A stretch of 64,000 nt of DNA, from positions 2,542,001 to 2,606,000 of the forward strand of contig CP073761.1 in NCBI GenBank assembly GCA_018399015.1, given 5' to 3'. The stretch is from Cyanobium sp. M30B3. Lineage in GTDB: Bacteria > Cyanobacteriota > Cyanobacteriia > PCC-6307 > Cyanobiaceae. The notes beneath the pieces were generated by a model. The model was not told the origin of the DNA. It did not search any database and was given only the letters and a program-made list of their open reading frames with translations. The translations under genes and the position numbers were made by a program. Positions 6,964 through 14,742 of this stretch are shown here, piece after piece. Every line of letters begins with the position of its first letter. Within the stretch, counting starts at the first letter, position 1.

Positions 6964-8376
6964 ATGCCCGTTGAGGCCGCCAGCAGCACCGTGCCCAGGG
7001 CTCCCACCCCGCCCATCACCGACGCCGCCGACCTCAGGGGCCAGGCCAGGCAGCGGCTGCTCTGGTCCTATGGGCTGGGGGATGCCGGCACCGGCATGTC
7101 CGCCTCGCTGATCGGCTTCTATCTGTTCGTGTTCTACACCTCCGCCGCAGGACTGCCGCCCTGGATGGCGGGCATGGTGTTGATGGTGGGCCGCCTGTGG
7201 GACGGCATCAACGACCCGTTGGTGGGCTGGCTGAGCGACAAGACCAACAGCCGCTGGGGCCCCCGCCTGCCCTGGATCCTGGGGGCAGCCATTCCCCTGG
7301 GAATCACCATGGCGGCCATGTGGTGGGTGCCGCCGGGAGGTCCCTGGCTGAAGTTCACGATCTTCATCCTGATCTCCACCCTGGCCCAGAGCTTCTACAC
7401 GGCGGTGAACCTGCCCTATTCCGCCCTGGCCGCCGAACTCACCGGCGATGTGGCGCTGCGCACCCGGCTCAACTCCGTCCGCTTCACCGGTTCGATCATC
7501 GCCAGCCTGGTGGGCGTGGTGCTGGGGGGGCTGCTTCTGCAGGACCACAGCAACCCCGCCAGCTACCTCCGGGTGGGTGTGCTGGTGGGCCTGATCGTGA
7601 CGGTGGCCACCCTGGCGTGCGGCTGGGGGCTGGCGCCTGCGGCCCTGCACTGCCAGCGGCCGGTGCGCGAGAAGGGCACCACCCGCCGCCTGCTCGGCCG
7701 GGTGGCAGGCAACAGCCGCTTCGTGATGGTGCTCGGGCTCTATCTGCTGCTCTGGTGCGGCCTGCAGATCATGCAAACCGCCGCCCTCATCTACCTGCCA
7801 GTGGTGGTGCGGCTGCCGGAGAGCTGGAGCAACTGGATCCTCCTGCCCTTCATGGTGAGCACCCTGGTGGGGCTCTGGATCTGGAACCACCTCAGCCACC
7901 GCCGCGGCCGCATCGGCGCCCTCAAGCTGGGAGCCGCACTGTGGATCGGCGGCTGCGCCCTGGCCCTGCTGATGCCGCCCTTGAACGAGGCGGTCTCCCC
8001 GCTGGGATCGATCGACAACCAGCTCAAGCTGGCGCTGCTGGTGACCACGATCGTGCTGGCAGGCCTGGGGGCCTCCTGCGCCTATCTGATCCCCTGGTCG
8101 CTGCTCCCGGATGCCATCGACGCCGATCCGGAAAAGCCAGCCGGCCAGTACAGCGCCTGGATGGTGCTGGGCCAGAAGCTGTGCATCAGCCTTGCCCTGC
8201 TGTTCTTCGGCAACCTGCTGAGCTTCAGCGGCTATGACGCCGCCCGGGGCTCTCAGCAGCCGGAGAGTGCCCTGATCGCCATCCGCCTGTGCATGGGGCT
8301 GATCCCGGCAGTGCTGGTGGTGCTGGGCCTGATCGTGGTGCGGCGTTGGCCCCATCGCCCCCCCCACGGCCCATGA
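6964..8376 (+). CDS. MFS sugar:cation symporter (GPH family)
   Basis: A roughly 470-residue integral membrane protein with about 12 hydrophobic helices. It carries the GPH/MelB-type motif GRLWDGINDPLVGWLSDKT followed by RWGPRLPWIL, and NLPYSALAAELTGD after helix 4. Family members import glycosides or sugars with Na+ or H+; the substrate here cannot be read. The start is uncertain: GTG 6895 and ATG 6931 are in frame upstream, but they add a Cys-containing, poorly conserved leader, so ATG 6964 is preferred. Its stop overlaps the next gene's start (ATGA at 8373-8376), which implies cotranscription. Confidence 0.85.
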   Translation: MPVEAASSTVPRAPTPPITDAADLRGQARQRLLWSYGLGDAGTGMSASLIGFYLFVFYTSAAGLPPWMAGMVLMVGRLWDGINDPLVGWLSDKTNSRWGPRLPWILGAAIPLGITMAAMWWVPPGGPWLKFTIFILISTLAQSFYTAVNLPYSALAAELTGDVALRTRLNSVRFTGSIIASLVGVVLGGLLLQDHSNPASYLRVGVLVGLIVTVATLACGWGLAPAALHCQRPVREKGTTRRLLGRVAGNSRFVMVLGLYLLLWCGLQIMQTAALIYLPVVVRLPESWSNWILLPFMVSTLVGLWIWNHLSHRRGRIGALKLGAALWIGGCALALLMPPLNEAVSPLGSIDNQLKLALLVTTIVLAGLGASCAYLIPWSLLPDAIDADPEKPAGQYSAWMVLGQKLCISLALLFFGNLLSFSGYDAARGSQQPESALIAIRLCMGLIPAVLVVLGLIVVRRWPHRPPHGP

Positions 8377-9149
8377 CCAGGACCCGCCTGCCCCGGCTCA
8401 GGCTGCGGCCACCCATGTGGTTGCGGCGCCTCGGTGCCAGCGCCCTGATCGGCGGACAGGCCGTGAGTGCCATCGCCCAGGGCCGCATCAACTTCAACGA
8501 TCTGATGCAGGAGCTGATGGAAGCGGGCCCCGGCAGCTTCCTGATCGTGCTGATCACGGCCCTGGCCGCGGGCACCGTGTTCAACATCCAGGTGGTGGCG
8601 GAGCTCTCCAAGCAGGGGGCCAATTCCGCCGTGGGCGGGCTGCTGGCCCTGGGGCTGGCCCGGGAGATCGCCCCCCTGCTCACCGCCACCCTGCTCACCG
8701 GCAAGGTGGCCACGGCCTATGCGGCCCAGCTGGGCACCATGAAGGTCACCGAGCAGATCGACGCGATCACGATGCTGCGCACCGACCCGGTGCAATACCT
8801 GGTGGTGCCCCGGGTGCTGGCGATGGTGATCATGGCCCCGGTGCAGTGCCTGCTGTTCTTCTGGGTGGGGATCTGGTCGGGCCAGGTGAGCAGCACCTTC
8901 CTGTACAGCATCCCGCCGAGCGTGTTCTGGACCTCGGTGCGCATCTGGATGGAACCCAGTGATCTGCCGGCGATGCTGGTGAAGGCCCTGGTGTTCGGCC
9001 TGCAGATTGCCGTGATCGCCTGTGGCTGGGGTCTCACCACCCGCGGCGGCCCCAAGGAGGTGGGCACCAGCACCACCGGCGCCGTGGTGATGATCCTGGT
9101 CACCGTGGCCCTGATGGACGCCCTGCTCACCAAAATCCTGTTTGGCTGA
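8373..9149 (+). CDS. MlaE/YrbE-family ABC transporter permease
   Basis: The 258-residue protein has the hallmark region LGLAREIAPLLTATLLTGK followed by AAQLGTMKVTEQIDA and LVVPRVLAM, with five or six transmembrane helices. MlaE permeases work with an MlaF ATPase and an MCE-domain lipid-binding protein to move phospholipids or glycolipids between envelope membranes; the plant TGD1 homolog imports lipid into chloroplasts. Neither partner is in this window. It overlaps the symporter by four bases. DUF3119, DUF3086 and plsY follow, which points to a lipid-linked unit. Confidence 0.92.
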   Translation: MTRTRLPRLRLRPPMWLRRLGASALIGGQAVSAIAQGRINFNDLMQELMEAGPGSFLIVLITALAAGTVFNIQVVAELSKQGANSAVGGLLALGLAREIAPLLTATLLTGKVATAYAAQLGTMKVTEQIDAITMLRTDPVQYLVVPRVLAMVIMAPVQCLLFFWVGIWSGQVSSTFLYSIPPSVFWTSVRIWMEPSDLPAMLVKALVFGLQIAVIACGWGLTTRGGPKEVGTSTTGAVVMILVTVALMDALLTKILFG

Positions 9150-9180
9150 CGTTCCCGGCCCGTTCGCTGTCCGCTGTTCG

Positions 9181-9212
9181 ATGACCACTGTTCGATGACC
9201 ACTGTTCGATGA
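9181..9212 (+). repeat. 14-bp tandem start-site repeat forming two stop-start mini-cistrons
   Basis: The unit atgaccactgttcg occurs at 9181 and 9195 and is followed by the DUF3119 start atgacaacc at 9209. Each unit spells ATG-ACC-ACT-GTT-CGA and stops on TGA that overlaps the next ATG (ATGA). Two five-codon reading frames thus lead by reinitiation into DUF3119. The arrangement is read directly; translation of the mini-cistrons is not shown. Confidence 0.7.
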
Positions 9213-9646
9213 CAACCGCTCCTGCCCCAGCCCCACCCCCAGCCCCTGAGTCCCACACCCTCAGCCCCCACTACGGCGTGGCCCTGGCCGTGCTGGGGCT
9301 GGGGGTGGCGTGCCTGGCCCTCCAGCCCCTGTGGGGCGCTGCCCCGCTGCTGGCCCTGGGGGTGAGCGTCTTCGGCCTGTTCCTGCTGCTGCAGACCACC
9401 CTGCTGCGCCTGGAGTTCAGCGCCGATGCCCTGCTGGTGCGCCGCCGCGACACCCTGCTGCGCACCTTCCCCTACGGCGACTGGAAGAGCTGGCGCCTGT
9501 TCTGGCCAGGCCTGCCCGCGCTGTTCTATTTCCGCGAGGAGCGCAGCATTCACCTGCTGCCAGTGTTGTTTGATCCAGCCACACTGCAGAGCCAGCTCCG
9601 CCAGCGGCTCCCGCACCTGGCGGCTGACGCTGATCCACAGGAATGA
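9209..9646 (+). CDS. DUF3119 family membrane protein
   Basis: This 145-residue protein has a Pro/Ala-rich N-terminus, two hydrophobic helices (VALAVLGLGVACLAL and LLALGVSVFGLFLLL), then a PH-like segment. That segment includes DALLVRRRDTLLRTFPYGDWKSWRLFW and FYFREERSIHLLPVLFD, the signature of DUF3119. The family is found in cyanobacteria and plastid-bearing plants; its function is unknown. It overlaps DUF3086 by four bases (ATGA at 9643) and lies downstream of the MlaE permease, so a role in envelope lipid handling is a fair inference. The upstream repeated start sites may set its expression. Confidence 0.85.
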   Translation: MTTAPAPAPPPAPESHTLSPHYGVALAVLGLGVACLALQPLWGAAPLLALGVSVFGLFLLLQTTLLRLEFSADALLVRRRDTLLRTFPYGDWKSWRLFWPGLPALFYFREERSIHLLPVLFDPATLQSQLRQRLPHLAADADPQE

Positions 9647-10557
9647 CGGACACACCCACACCGCCCCCCACTCCGGAATCTCCCGCCGACGCGGGCGCCT
9701 GGCAGGCACTGGCCCTGCGGGAACTCAGCGAACGCCGCGAGGCGCTCGAGCGCGAGATCGGCGAGCTGGAAACCCGGCGGGACGCCATCCGCGCCGAGAT
9801 CGCCAGCAGCTTCGCCGGCCAGGCCGACAGCGTGGCCCGCCGGCTGAAGGGATTCCAGGACTACCTGGTGGGAGCCCTGCAGGACCTGGCCGTGGCGGCC
9901 GAACAGGTCGAGCTGGTGCCCCAGCCCCTGCTGGTGCAGCCCTCGCCCCTGGATGCCGCCACCGCCGGCCCCGCCCCGGCGGCGCAGCCCACTGCTGCCG
10001 CCCTGCCCGCCGCCGGCCTGTTCGCCGCCGATGCCGAGCTGATCCGCGAGCGGCTGCAGGGTTTCCAGGGGCAGCCCGACTTCTACGCCGACCCCTGGAA
10101 GCTGCGCCGCAGCCTGGAGGCCGGCGCCGCCACCAGCCTGGAGAACTGGTTTCTCGACCAGGGCGGTCGGGGGGCCCAGCCCAGCAGCGGCAGCCGCAAC
10201 CGCAACGGCCTGGTGGCCGCGGCCGCGATCGCCATCCTCGGGGAGCTCTACGGCGAGCAGGTGCAGACCCTGGTGCTGGCGGGCCAGCCGGAACGGCTGG
10301 GGGAATGGCGGCGCAGCCTGCAGGACTGCCTCGGCCTGGGCCGCGAGGACTTCGGCCCCAGCAGCGGCATCGTGCTGTTCGAGCGGGCGGATGCCCTGGT
10401 GGAGCGGGCCGACCGGCTGGAGGAACGGGGCGAGCTGCCCTTCATCGTGATCGACGCCGCCGAGCAGGTGGTGGACGTGGCGATCCTGCAGTTCCCCCTG
10501 TGGCTGGCCTTCGCCCCCGGCCCGGGCGAGCTGATGGACGAGGAGGAGTTGTACTGA
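9643..10557 (+). CDS. DUF3086 domain protein
   Basis: The 304-residue protein starts with an acidic/basic coiled coil (residues 20-75, RREALEREIGELETRRDAIR and similar). An Ala/Pro linker (about 95-125) leads to the conserved DUF3086 domain, containing ADPWKLRRSLEAGAA and GREDFGPSSGIVLFERADALVERADRLEERGELPFIVID. No signal peptide or membrane helix is visible, so a cytoplasmic or peripheral location is likely. Function is unknown. It is translationally coupled to DUF3119 and precedes plsY. Confidence 0.85.
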   Translation: MTDTPTPPPTPESPADAGAWQALALRELSERREALEREIGELETRRDAIRAEIASSFAGQADSVARRLKGFQDYLVGALQDLAVAAEQVELVPQPLLVQPSPLDAATAGPAPAAQPTAAALPAAGLFAADAELIRERLQGFQGQPDFYADPWKLRRSLEAGAATSLENWFLDQGGRGAQPSSGSRNRNGLVAAAAIAILGELYGEQVQTLVLAGQPERLGEWRRSLQDCLGLGREDFGPSSGIVLFERADALVERADRLEERGELPFIVIDAAEQVVDVAILQFPLWLAFAPGPGELMDEEELY

Positions 10558-10648
10558 GCGGCCGCGGCAGCCCCAGCGCCAGTTCCCCCTCAGCCTCCTC
10601 GCCTTCCCACCAGGCTTCCCCCGCTCCAACCACTCCGCGCCTCTCCCC

Positions 10649-11311
10649 ATGCTCCTGCCCCTCGCCCTGCTGCTCCTCGGCTACCTGCTCGGCTCGATCC
10701 CGGCCGGCTACCTGGCCGGCCGCTGGCTTGGGGGCCTCGACATCCGCCAGGAGGGCTCCGGCTCCACCGGTGCCACCAACGTGCTGCGGGTGCTGGGCAA
10801 GGGGCCGGCCCTGGTGGTGTTCCTGGTGGATGTGCTCAAGGGCACCGCGGCCGTGCTGCTGGCCAAGGCGGCCCTGGAGCCCCTCGGCGTTCCGCTGGAT
10901 GGCACCGGCGCTGCCAGCTGGAGTACCGACAGCTGGGTGGTGGGCGCCGGCCTGGCTGCCCTGGCCGGCCACATCTGGCCGGTGTGGCTGGGCTGGCGGG
11001 GCGGCAAGGCCGTGGCCACGGCCCTGGGCATGCTGCTCGGCCTCACCTGGCCGGTGGGCCTGGCCTGCTTCGGCATCTTCCTCACCGTGCTCAGCTTCAG
11101 CCGCATCGTGTCGCTGTCCAGCGTGGTGGCCGCCGTGGCCCTGCCGCTGCTGATGCTGGGCTGGTTCCACACCCAGGGGCTCGGTCTGCGCTGGCCCTAC
11201 CTGGCCCTGGCCCTGCTCACCAGTGCCCTGGTGATCTGGCGGCACCGCAGCAACCTGGCCCGGCTGCTGGCGGGCACCGAGCCCAGGCTGGGCGGGAATC
11301 GGCCCGCCTGA
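10649..11311 (+). CDS. plsY: Glycerol-3-phosphate acyltransferase PlsY
   Basis: PlsY transfers acyl groups from acyl-phosphate to glycerol-3-phosphate, the first step of phospholipid synthesis, in the inner membrane. The 220-residue protein has the family motifs GSIPAGYLAGRW near the N-terminus, IRQEGSGSTGATNVLRVLG, and GHIWPVWLGWRGGKAVAT in the third motif. Multiple hydrophobic helices fit the five-TM topology. A proline-rich 90-bp gap separates it from DUF3086, so it may share the upstream operon. It converges on proC with six bases between stops. Confidence 0.95.
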   Translation: MLLPLALLLLGYLLGSIPAGYLAGRWLGGLDIRQEGSGSTGATNVLRVLGKGPALVVFLVDVLKGTAAVLLAKAALEPLGVPLDGTGAASWSTDSWVVGAGLAALAGHIWPVWLGWRGGKAVATALGMLLGLTWPVGLACFGIFLTVLSFSRIVSLSSVVAAVALPLLMLGWFHTQGLGLRWPYLALALLTSALVIWRHRSNLARLLAGTEPRLGGNRPA

Positions 11312-11317
11312 GGGCGC

Positions 11318-12118
11318 TCAAGCCAGCTCCCGGCTGCGTTCCGCCGCCGCCAGCACCGCCTCGATCAGCGCTGAGCGCAGGCCCTGGCGCTCCAGGGCCC
11401 GGAGGCCGGCGATGGTGGTGCCGCCGGGGCTGCTCACCATGTCCTTGAGGGAGGCGGGATGGAGCTCCTGCTCCTGGAGCAGCGCCGCCGTTCCCGCCAG
11501 GGTGCGGTGGGCAAAGCGGTGGGCCAGGGCCCGGGGCAGACCCGCCGCCACGGCGCCATCGGCCATCGCTTCGGCCACCACGGCCAGGAAGGCCGGGCCG
11601 GAGGAGGTGAGGGCCAGGAAGGCGTCGAGCTGGGGTTCCGGCAGATCCACCACCTCGCCCACCTGGGCGAACAGCCCCTGCACCCAGTCCCGCTCCGCGG
11701 GGGTCACGCTGTCGGCATAGGCGAGGCCCGTGAGGCCCTGGCGCACCAGGGCGGGGGTGTTGGGCACCGCCCGCACGCAACGCCAGGCCGGCAGCAGACG
11801 CTGCAGGCGCTGCAGCGTGACCCCCGCCAGCACCGAGATCAACAGCCCCGAGCAACCGGCCGGCACGGCGGCAGCCACCGCGTCGAGCTGCTGGGGTTTC
11901 ACGGCCAGCAACACCACCGGCGCCTGCCAGGCCAGGGCCGCATCCGTACCCACCGCCAGGGCATGGAGAGCGGCCAGGCGCTCGGCGGAGGCACGGCTGG
12001 CCACTGCGGCCCGCACACCTTGGCGGCTCACCTGGCCACTCTCCAGCAGGGGGAGCAGCAGGGCCTGGGCCATCCGGCCCAGACCCACCACACCCAGCTG
12101 CGGGCCCGGGGAGATCAA
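11318..12118 (-). CDS. proC: Pyrroline-5-carboxylate reductase
   Basis: This enzyme reduces 1-pyrroline-5-carboxylate to proline with NAD(P)H, the last step of proline synthesis. The 266-residue protein has an N-terminal Rossmann motif (VVGLGRMAQALL). Further family motifs are VLLAVKPQQLD, RAVPNTPALVRQGLTGLA and the C-terminal LKDMVSSPGGTTIAGLRALE, which is the P5CR signature. The start is TTG at 12118. It lies 11 bp after sepF on the same strand, the common cyanobacterial order pipX-pipY-sepF-proC. Confidence 0.95.
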   Translation of the reverse strand: MISPGPQLGVVGLGRMAQALLLPLLESGQVSRQGVRAAVASRASAERLAALHALAVGTDAALAWQAPVVLLAVKPQQLDAVAAAVPAGCSGLLISVLAGVTLQRLQRLLPAWRCVRAVPNTPALVRQGLTGLAYADSVTPAERDWVQGLFAQVGEVVDLPEPQLDAFLALTSSGPAFLAVVAEAMADGAVAAGLPRALAHRFAHRTLAGTAALLQEQELHPASLKDMVSSPGGTTIAGLRALERQGLRSALIEAVLAAAERSRELA

Positions 12119-12129
12119 GGAGAGGGCGC

Positions 12130-12687
12130 TCAGAGGGCGCCGTCCTGGCGGGACCAGGCCGGGCTGGGGGCAGCAGGCTGGTCGAGGTCGCTGTCGCGGC
12201 TCACCACCGTGGGGGAAGCCGATTCCTCACCACCAGCGGTGGTGACGGTGACGCAGCTGGGGGCGAACAGGAAGATGCTCTCGCCCACCCGCTCCTGGTG
12301 GCCGTCGATGGCGAAGGTGCCGCCGGCCACGAAGTCCACGGCGCGCTGGGCCTGATCGGGCTCCATCATCGTGAGGTTGAGGATCACGGTCTTGCGCTCA
12401 CGCAGGGCCTGGATCGCCCGGGGCATCTCGTCGAAGCTGCGGGGCTCCATCAGGGTGACCTCAGCGGCGGAGGTGGAGATCCCCGGCATGCCGATCACGT
12501 TGGTGCCGGCGAAGGGGTCGTCGCTGCTGAAATCGCTGGTCAGGGCCAGGGCGCTGCTGCGGCTGCTGGGGGAGGGGCTGGCGGGCTGGTCGAGCTCTCC
12601 GCCGTCGTAGTCGAGTTCGTCGTCGTAGGCGCCGTCGAGGTAGTCATCGCCGGACACAACGGCTCGCAGGCGGGAGAACAACGACAC
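12130..12687 (-). CDS. sepF: Cell division protein SepF
   Basis: SepF bundles FtsZ filaments and anchors the Z ring; in cyanobacteria it is also called Cdv2 or Ycf50-like. The 185-residue protein has an N-terminal amphipathic segment ([13 protein letters not shown]), an acidic/serine linker, and a SepF core (about residues 75-145). The core contains [40 protein letters not shown] and [19 protein letters not shown] variable tail follows. It sits in the pipX-pipY-sepF-proC cluster. Confidence 0.95.
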   Translation of the reverse strand: MSLFSRLRAVVSGDDYLDGAYDDELDYDGGELDQPASPSPSSRSSALALTSDFSSDDPFAGTNVIGMPGISTSAAEVTLMEPRSFDEMPRAIQALRERKTVILNLTMMEPDQAQRAVDFVAGGTFAIDGHQERVGESIFLFAPSCVTVTTAGGEESASPTVVSRDSDLDQPAAPSPAWSRQDGAL

Positions 12688-12758
12688 GGGGTGGGCCTCT
12701 GGGGATGCTGTTTACCTGAATAGCGTCCCACGCCAGTGACCGCAAGCAGTCGGCGCGA

Positions 12759-13460
12759 TCAATTGTGCGGCCGGGCACCGAACAGGCCGCTGCCGATCCG
12801 CACCCAGGTGCTGCCGGCAGCCGCGGCCTCCGGCCAGTCGCCACTCATGCCCATCGAGAGTTCCCGCAGCCCCAGATCCCTGGCCAGGGCAGCACAGTCA
12901 GCGAACAGGGCCCGGCGCTCATGCAGCGCCAGCCCCTGGGGGGCGATCGTCATCAGGCCCTGGATGCGCAGCGGAGCCAGGGCGCTGAGCTCCGGCCAGC
13001 ACTCCCGCAGCGCCTCCGCCTCGAAGCCGGTCTTGGCCGGGTCGGGGCGCAGCTTCACCTGGCAGAACACGGCGGGGCTGAGATCCTCTTCGGCGGCGAT
13101 GCGCGCCATCCGCCGGGCCAGCGCCAGGCTGTCGAGGGAGTGCAACGTGGCGAAATGGCGCAGCACCGGGCGCACCTTGTTGGCCTGCAACCGGCCGATG
13201 AAGTGCCAGTCGAGCGGGGCCAGGTCGGCCAGCTCGGCCTGTTTGGCAATCGCCTCCTGCAGGCGGCTCTCGCCGAAACTTGCCTGGCCAGCGGCCACGG
13301 CAGCCCGGATGCTGTCCGCCGGCTGCCCCTTGCTCACCGCCAGCAGGCGGCAGCCGGCGGGCAGGGCTGCCCTCAGGCTGTGCAGACGCTGCTGCAGGCC
13401 AGGGCCAGCCGCGCTGGCAGGCCCGGCGGTCGGTGCGGGCTCAGATGAAGGTCTGGTCAA
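12759..13460 (-). CDS. pipY: PipY, PLP-binding homeostasis protein (YggS family)
   Basis: A single-domain TIM-barrel pyridoxal-phosphate carrier that helps maintain PLP and amino/keto-acid balance. Family motifs are LLAVSKGQPADSIRAAVAAG (Lys binding PLP), FGESRLQEA, DWHFIGRLQANKV, LHSLDSLALA, GLMTIAP and SMGMSGDWPEAAAAGSTWVRIGS-type PLP phosphate loop. No ATG fits the N-terminus; TTG 13460 is chosen because it overlaps the end of pipX by 20 bp, as expected for the pipX-pipY operon. An open frame extends to 13541. Loss of pipY perturbs PLP pools in Synechococcus elongatus. Confidence 0.9.
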   Translation of the reverse strand: MTRPSSEPAPTAGPASAAGPGLQQRLHSLRAALPAGCRLLAVSKGQPADSIRAAVAAGQASFGESRLQEAIAKQAELADLAPLDWHFIGRLQANKVRPVLRHFATLHSLDSLALARRMARIAAEEDLSPAVFCQVKLRPDPAKTGFEAEALRECWPELSALAPLRIQGLMTIAPQGLALHERRALFADCAALARDLGLRELSMGMSGDWPEAAAAGSTWVRIGSGLFGARPHN

Positions 13461-13707
13461 ACAGCTGGCGCCAGTGGGCGTGGACGTCGGAGCCCTCGCG
13501 GCGGGCCCTGGCCAGATTCTGCTCGGCGTAATGCCGGGCATCCATCAGGGGCACCACTTCGAAGCTCGCTCCCCGCGGCTGAAGGCTCACCACGAAAAAG
13601 ATGCGCTGGGCATAGAGGGTGGCGTAGAGATCGCGACCCTCAGCCACCGGAGCCACCCGGTACAGCATGCCGAATGTGGGGTGGTTGAGATAGCGCTCCT
13701 TCGTCAC
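13441..13707 (-). CDS. pipX: PipX, PII- and NtcA-interacting coactivator
   Basis: PipX swaps between PII (GlnB) and the nitrogen regulator NtcA according to 2-oxoglutarate, and coactivates NtcA. The 88-residue protein opens with the conserved ERYLNHPTFGMLYRV. It contains YATLYAQRIFFVV, the Tudor-like barrel strands that bind both partners, and two C-terminal helices (MDARHYAEQNLARARRE, VHAHWRQLFDQTF). The start is GTG 13707. It overlaps pipY and so signals coupled expression. Confidence 0.97.
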   Translation of the reverse strand: MTKERYLNHPTFGMLYRVAPVAEGRDLYATLYAQRIFFVVSLQPRGASFEVVPLMDARHYAEQNLARARREGSDVHAHWRQLFDQTFI

Positions 13708-13747
13708 TCAGCGGTCACCCAGCCGGTTTTGTTGTTGGTATTTAAGG

Positions 13748-14742
13748 TCACAGCGTGCCTAGGGCGCTGCACCTCAAGCCGAGAAAACCCACCAGCGCCA
13801 GGCCGCAGGCCAGGTTGAGCAGCAGCCAGCCGGCACGCCGGGGCCCCGGCCGCACGTGCAGCTGCTCGGGCGGCAGCCAGTGGCCGCCGCGGGCCTGCAG
13901 GGCTTCGGCCCCCTGCTCGGCCCGCAGCAGCAGGTTGGCCAGCAGCCGCTCCCCCACCCCCAGCACCAGCCCCAGGGAGAGGCGCCAGCCCAGGCGGCGC
14001 AGGTTCACGGCCCGGGTGGCCACGGAGCGGAGCAGGTTCTGCAGTTCCTCCTGCACCAGCGGCAGAAAGCGCAGGGAGAGCAGCAGGGTGAAGCCCAGCC
14101 GCTCCACCGGCCAACCCAGCCGCCCCAGGGGTGCCAGCAACCAGGCCAGCGCCCACACCAGCTCCTCCGGCGGGGTGGTGAGCAGCAGCAGGTTGGCGCT
14201 GTGCACCAGGGTGAACAGCAGGGTGGCGCCATTGAGCCCCAGGGTGGCGGAGCGCCGGTTCACCACCAGGGGCCCGAGGGGAACGGGGCCCAGTTGCACG
14301 GGCCCCCAGCGCAGCAGCTCCCAGCTCCGGCCCACCCGCTCGGGCGCGGGCTCCAGGGGCGAGCCCGGCTGCAGGCGCACCTCTGAAGGCGGGCGCTGCA
14401 GCTGGGCGGGGGTGGGCCGCCGGCCGGCAGGAGGGCCGCCAGCCCGCCCACCAACAGGGCCAGCCCCAGCAGCAGCGGCAGGCTGCGCCGCCACAGCCGC
14501 CAGGGCAGGCCGCTCAGGGCCGTGATCAGCAGGAGCAGCCCCACCAGCGCCAGCCGCCACACCGGTCCGGCCAGGATCGGCGTCACCAGGAAGGCCACGG
14601 TCCAGGCCAGCTTCAGGCGCGGATCCAGGCGCCGCAGCCAGCTGCCACCCCTGGCATGTCCCCCAGCACCGTCCGCCCCGGGCGGATCAGCGGACTCCTC
14701 GGCCACGAACTGGCCGATCGGCAGCTGGCGCAGGAAGTCCAC
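13748..14742 (-). pseudogene. CbiQ/EcfT-family transporter T component with one frameshift
   Basis: EcfT proteins are membrane couplers of energy-coupling-factor vitamin or metal importers. The first frame (ATG 14742) gives LRRLDPRLKLAWTVAFLV, the family start. The second frame carries LVHSANLLLLTTPPEELVWAL, RFLPLVQEELQNLLRSVATR and the Ala-Arg-Gly coupling region (AEALQARGG). The frames meet around 14405-14435 in a run of GCC/GGC codons, where a single base changes the frame. Everything else is intact, so a sequencing error in GC-rich DNA is as likely as a real mutation. It adjoins der (stop 14743) and faces the same way as pipX. Confidence 0.85.

Noticed and set aside
6904-8367. A 487-codon open frame on the minus strand opposite the sugar symporter
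   Set aside because: It is rich in Gln and His with no domain pattern; long antisense frames are expected in GC-rich genes. The plus-strand protein has clear GPH motifs.
9426-11153. A 575-codon plus-strand frame across DUF3119, DUF3086 and plsY
   Set aside because: It is an Arg/Gly/Ala-rich shadow in another frame over three recognised genes.
12736-13818. A 360-codon plus-strand frame over pipY and pipX
   Set aside because: It is the antisense shadow of the well-supported pipX-pipY genes on the minus strand.
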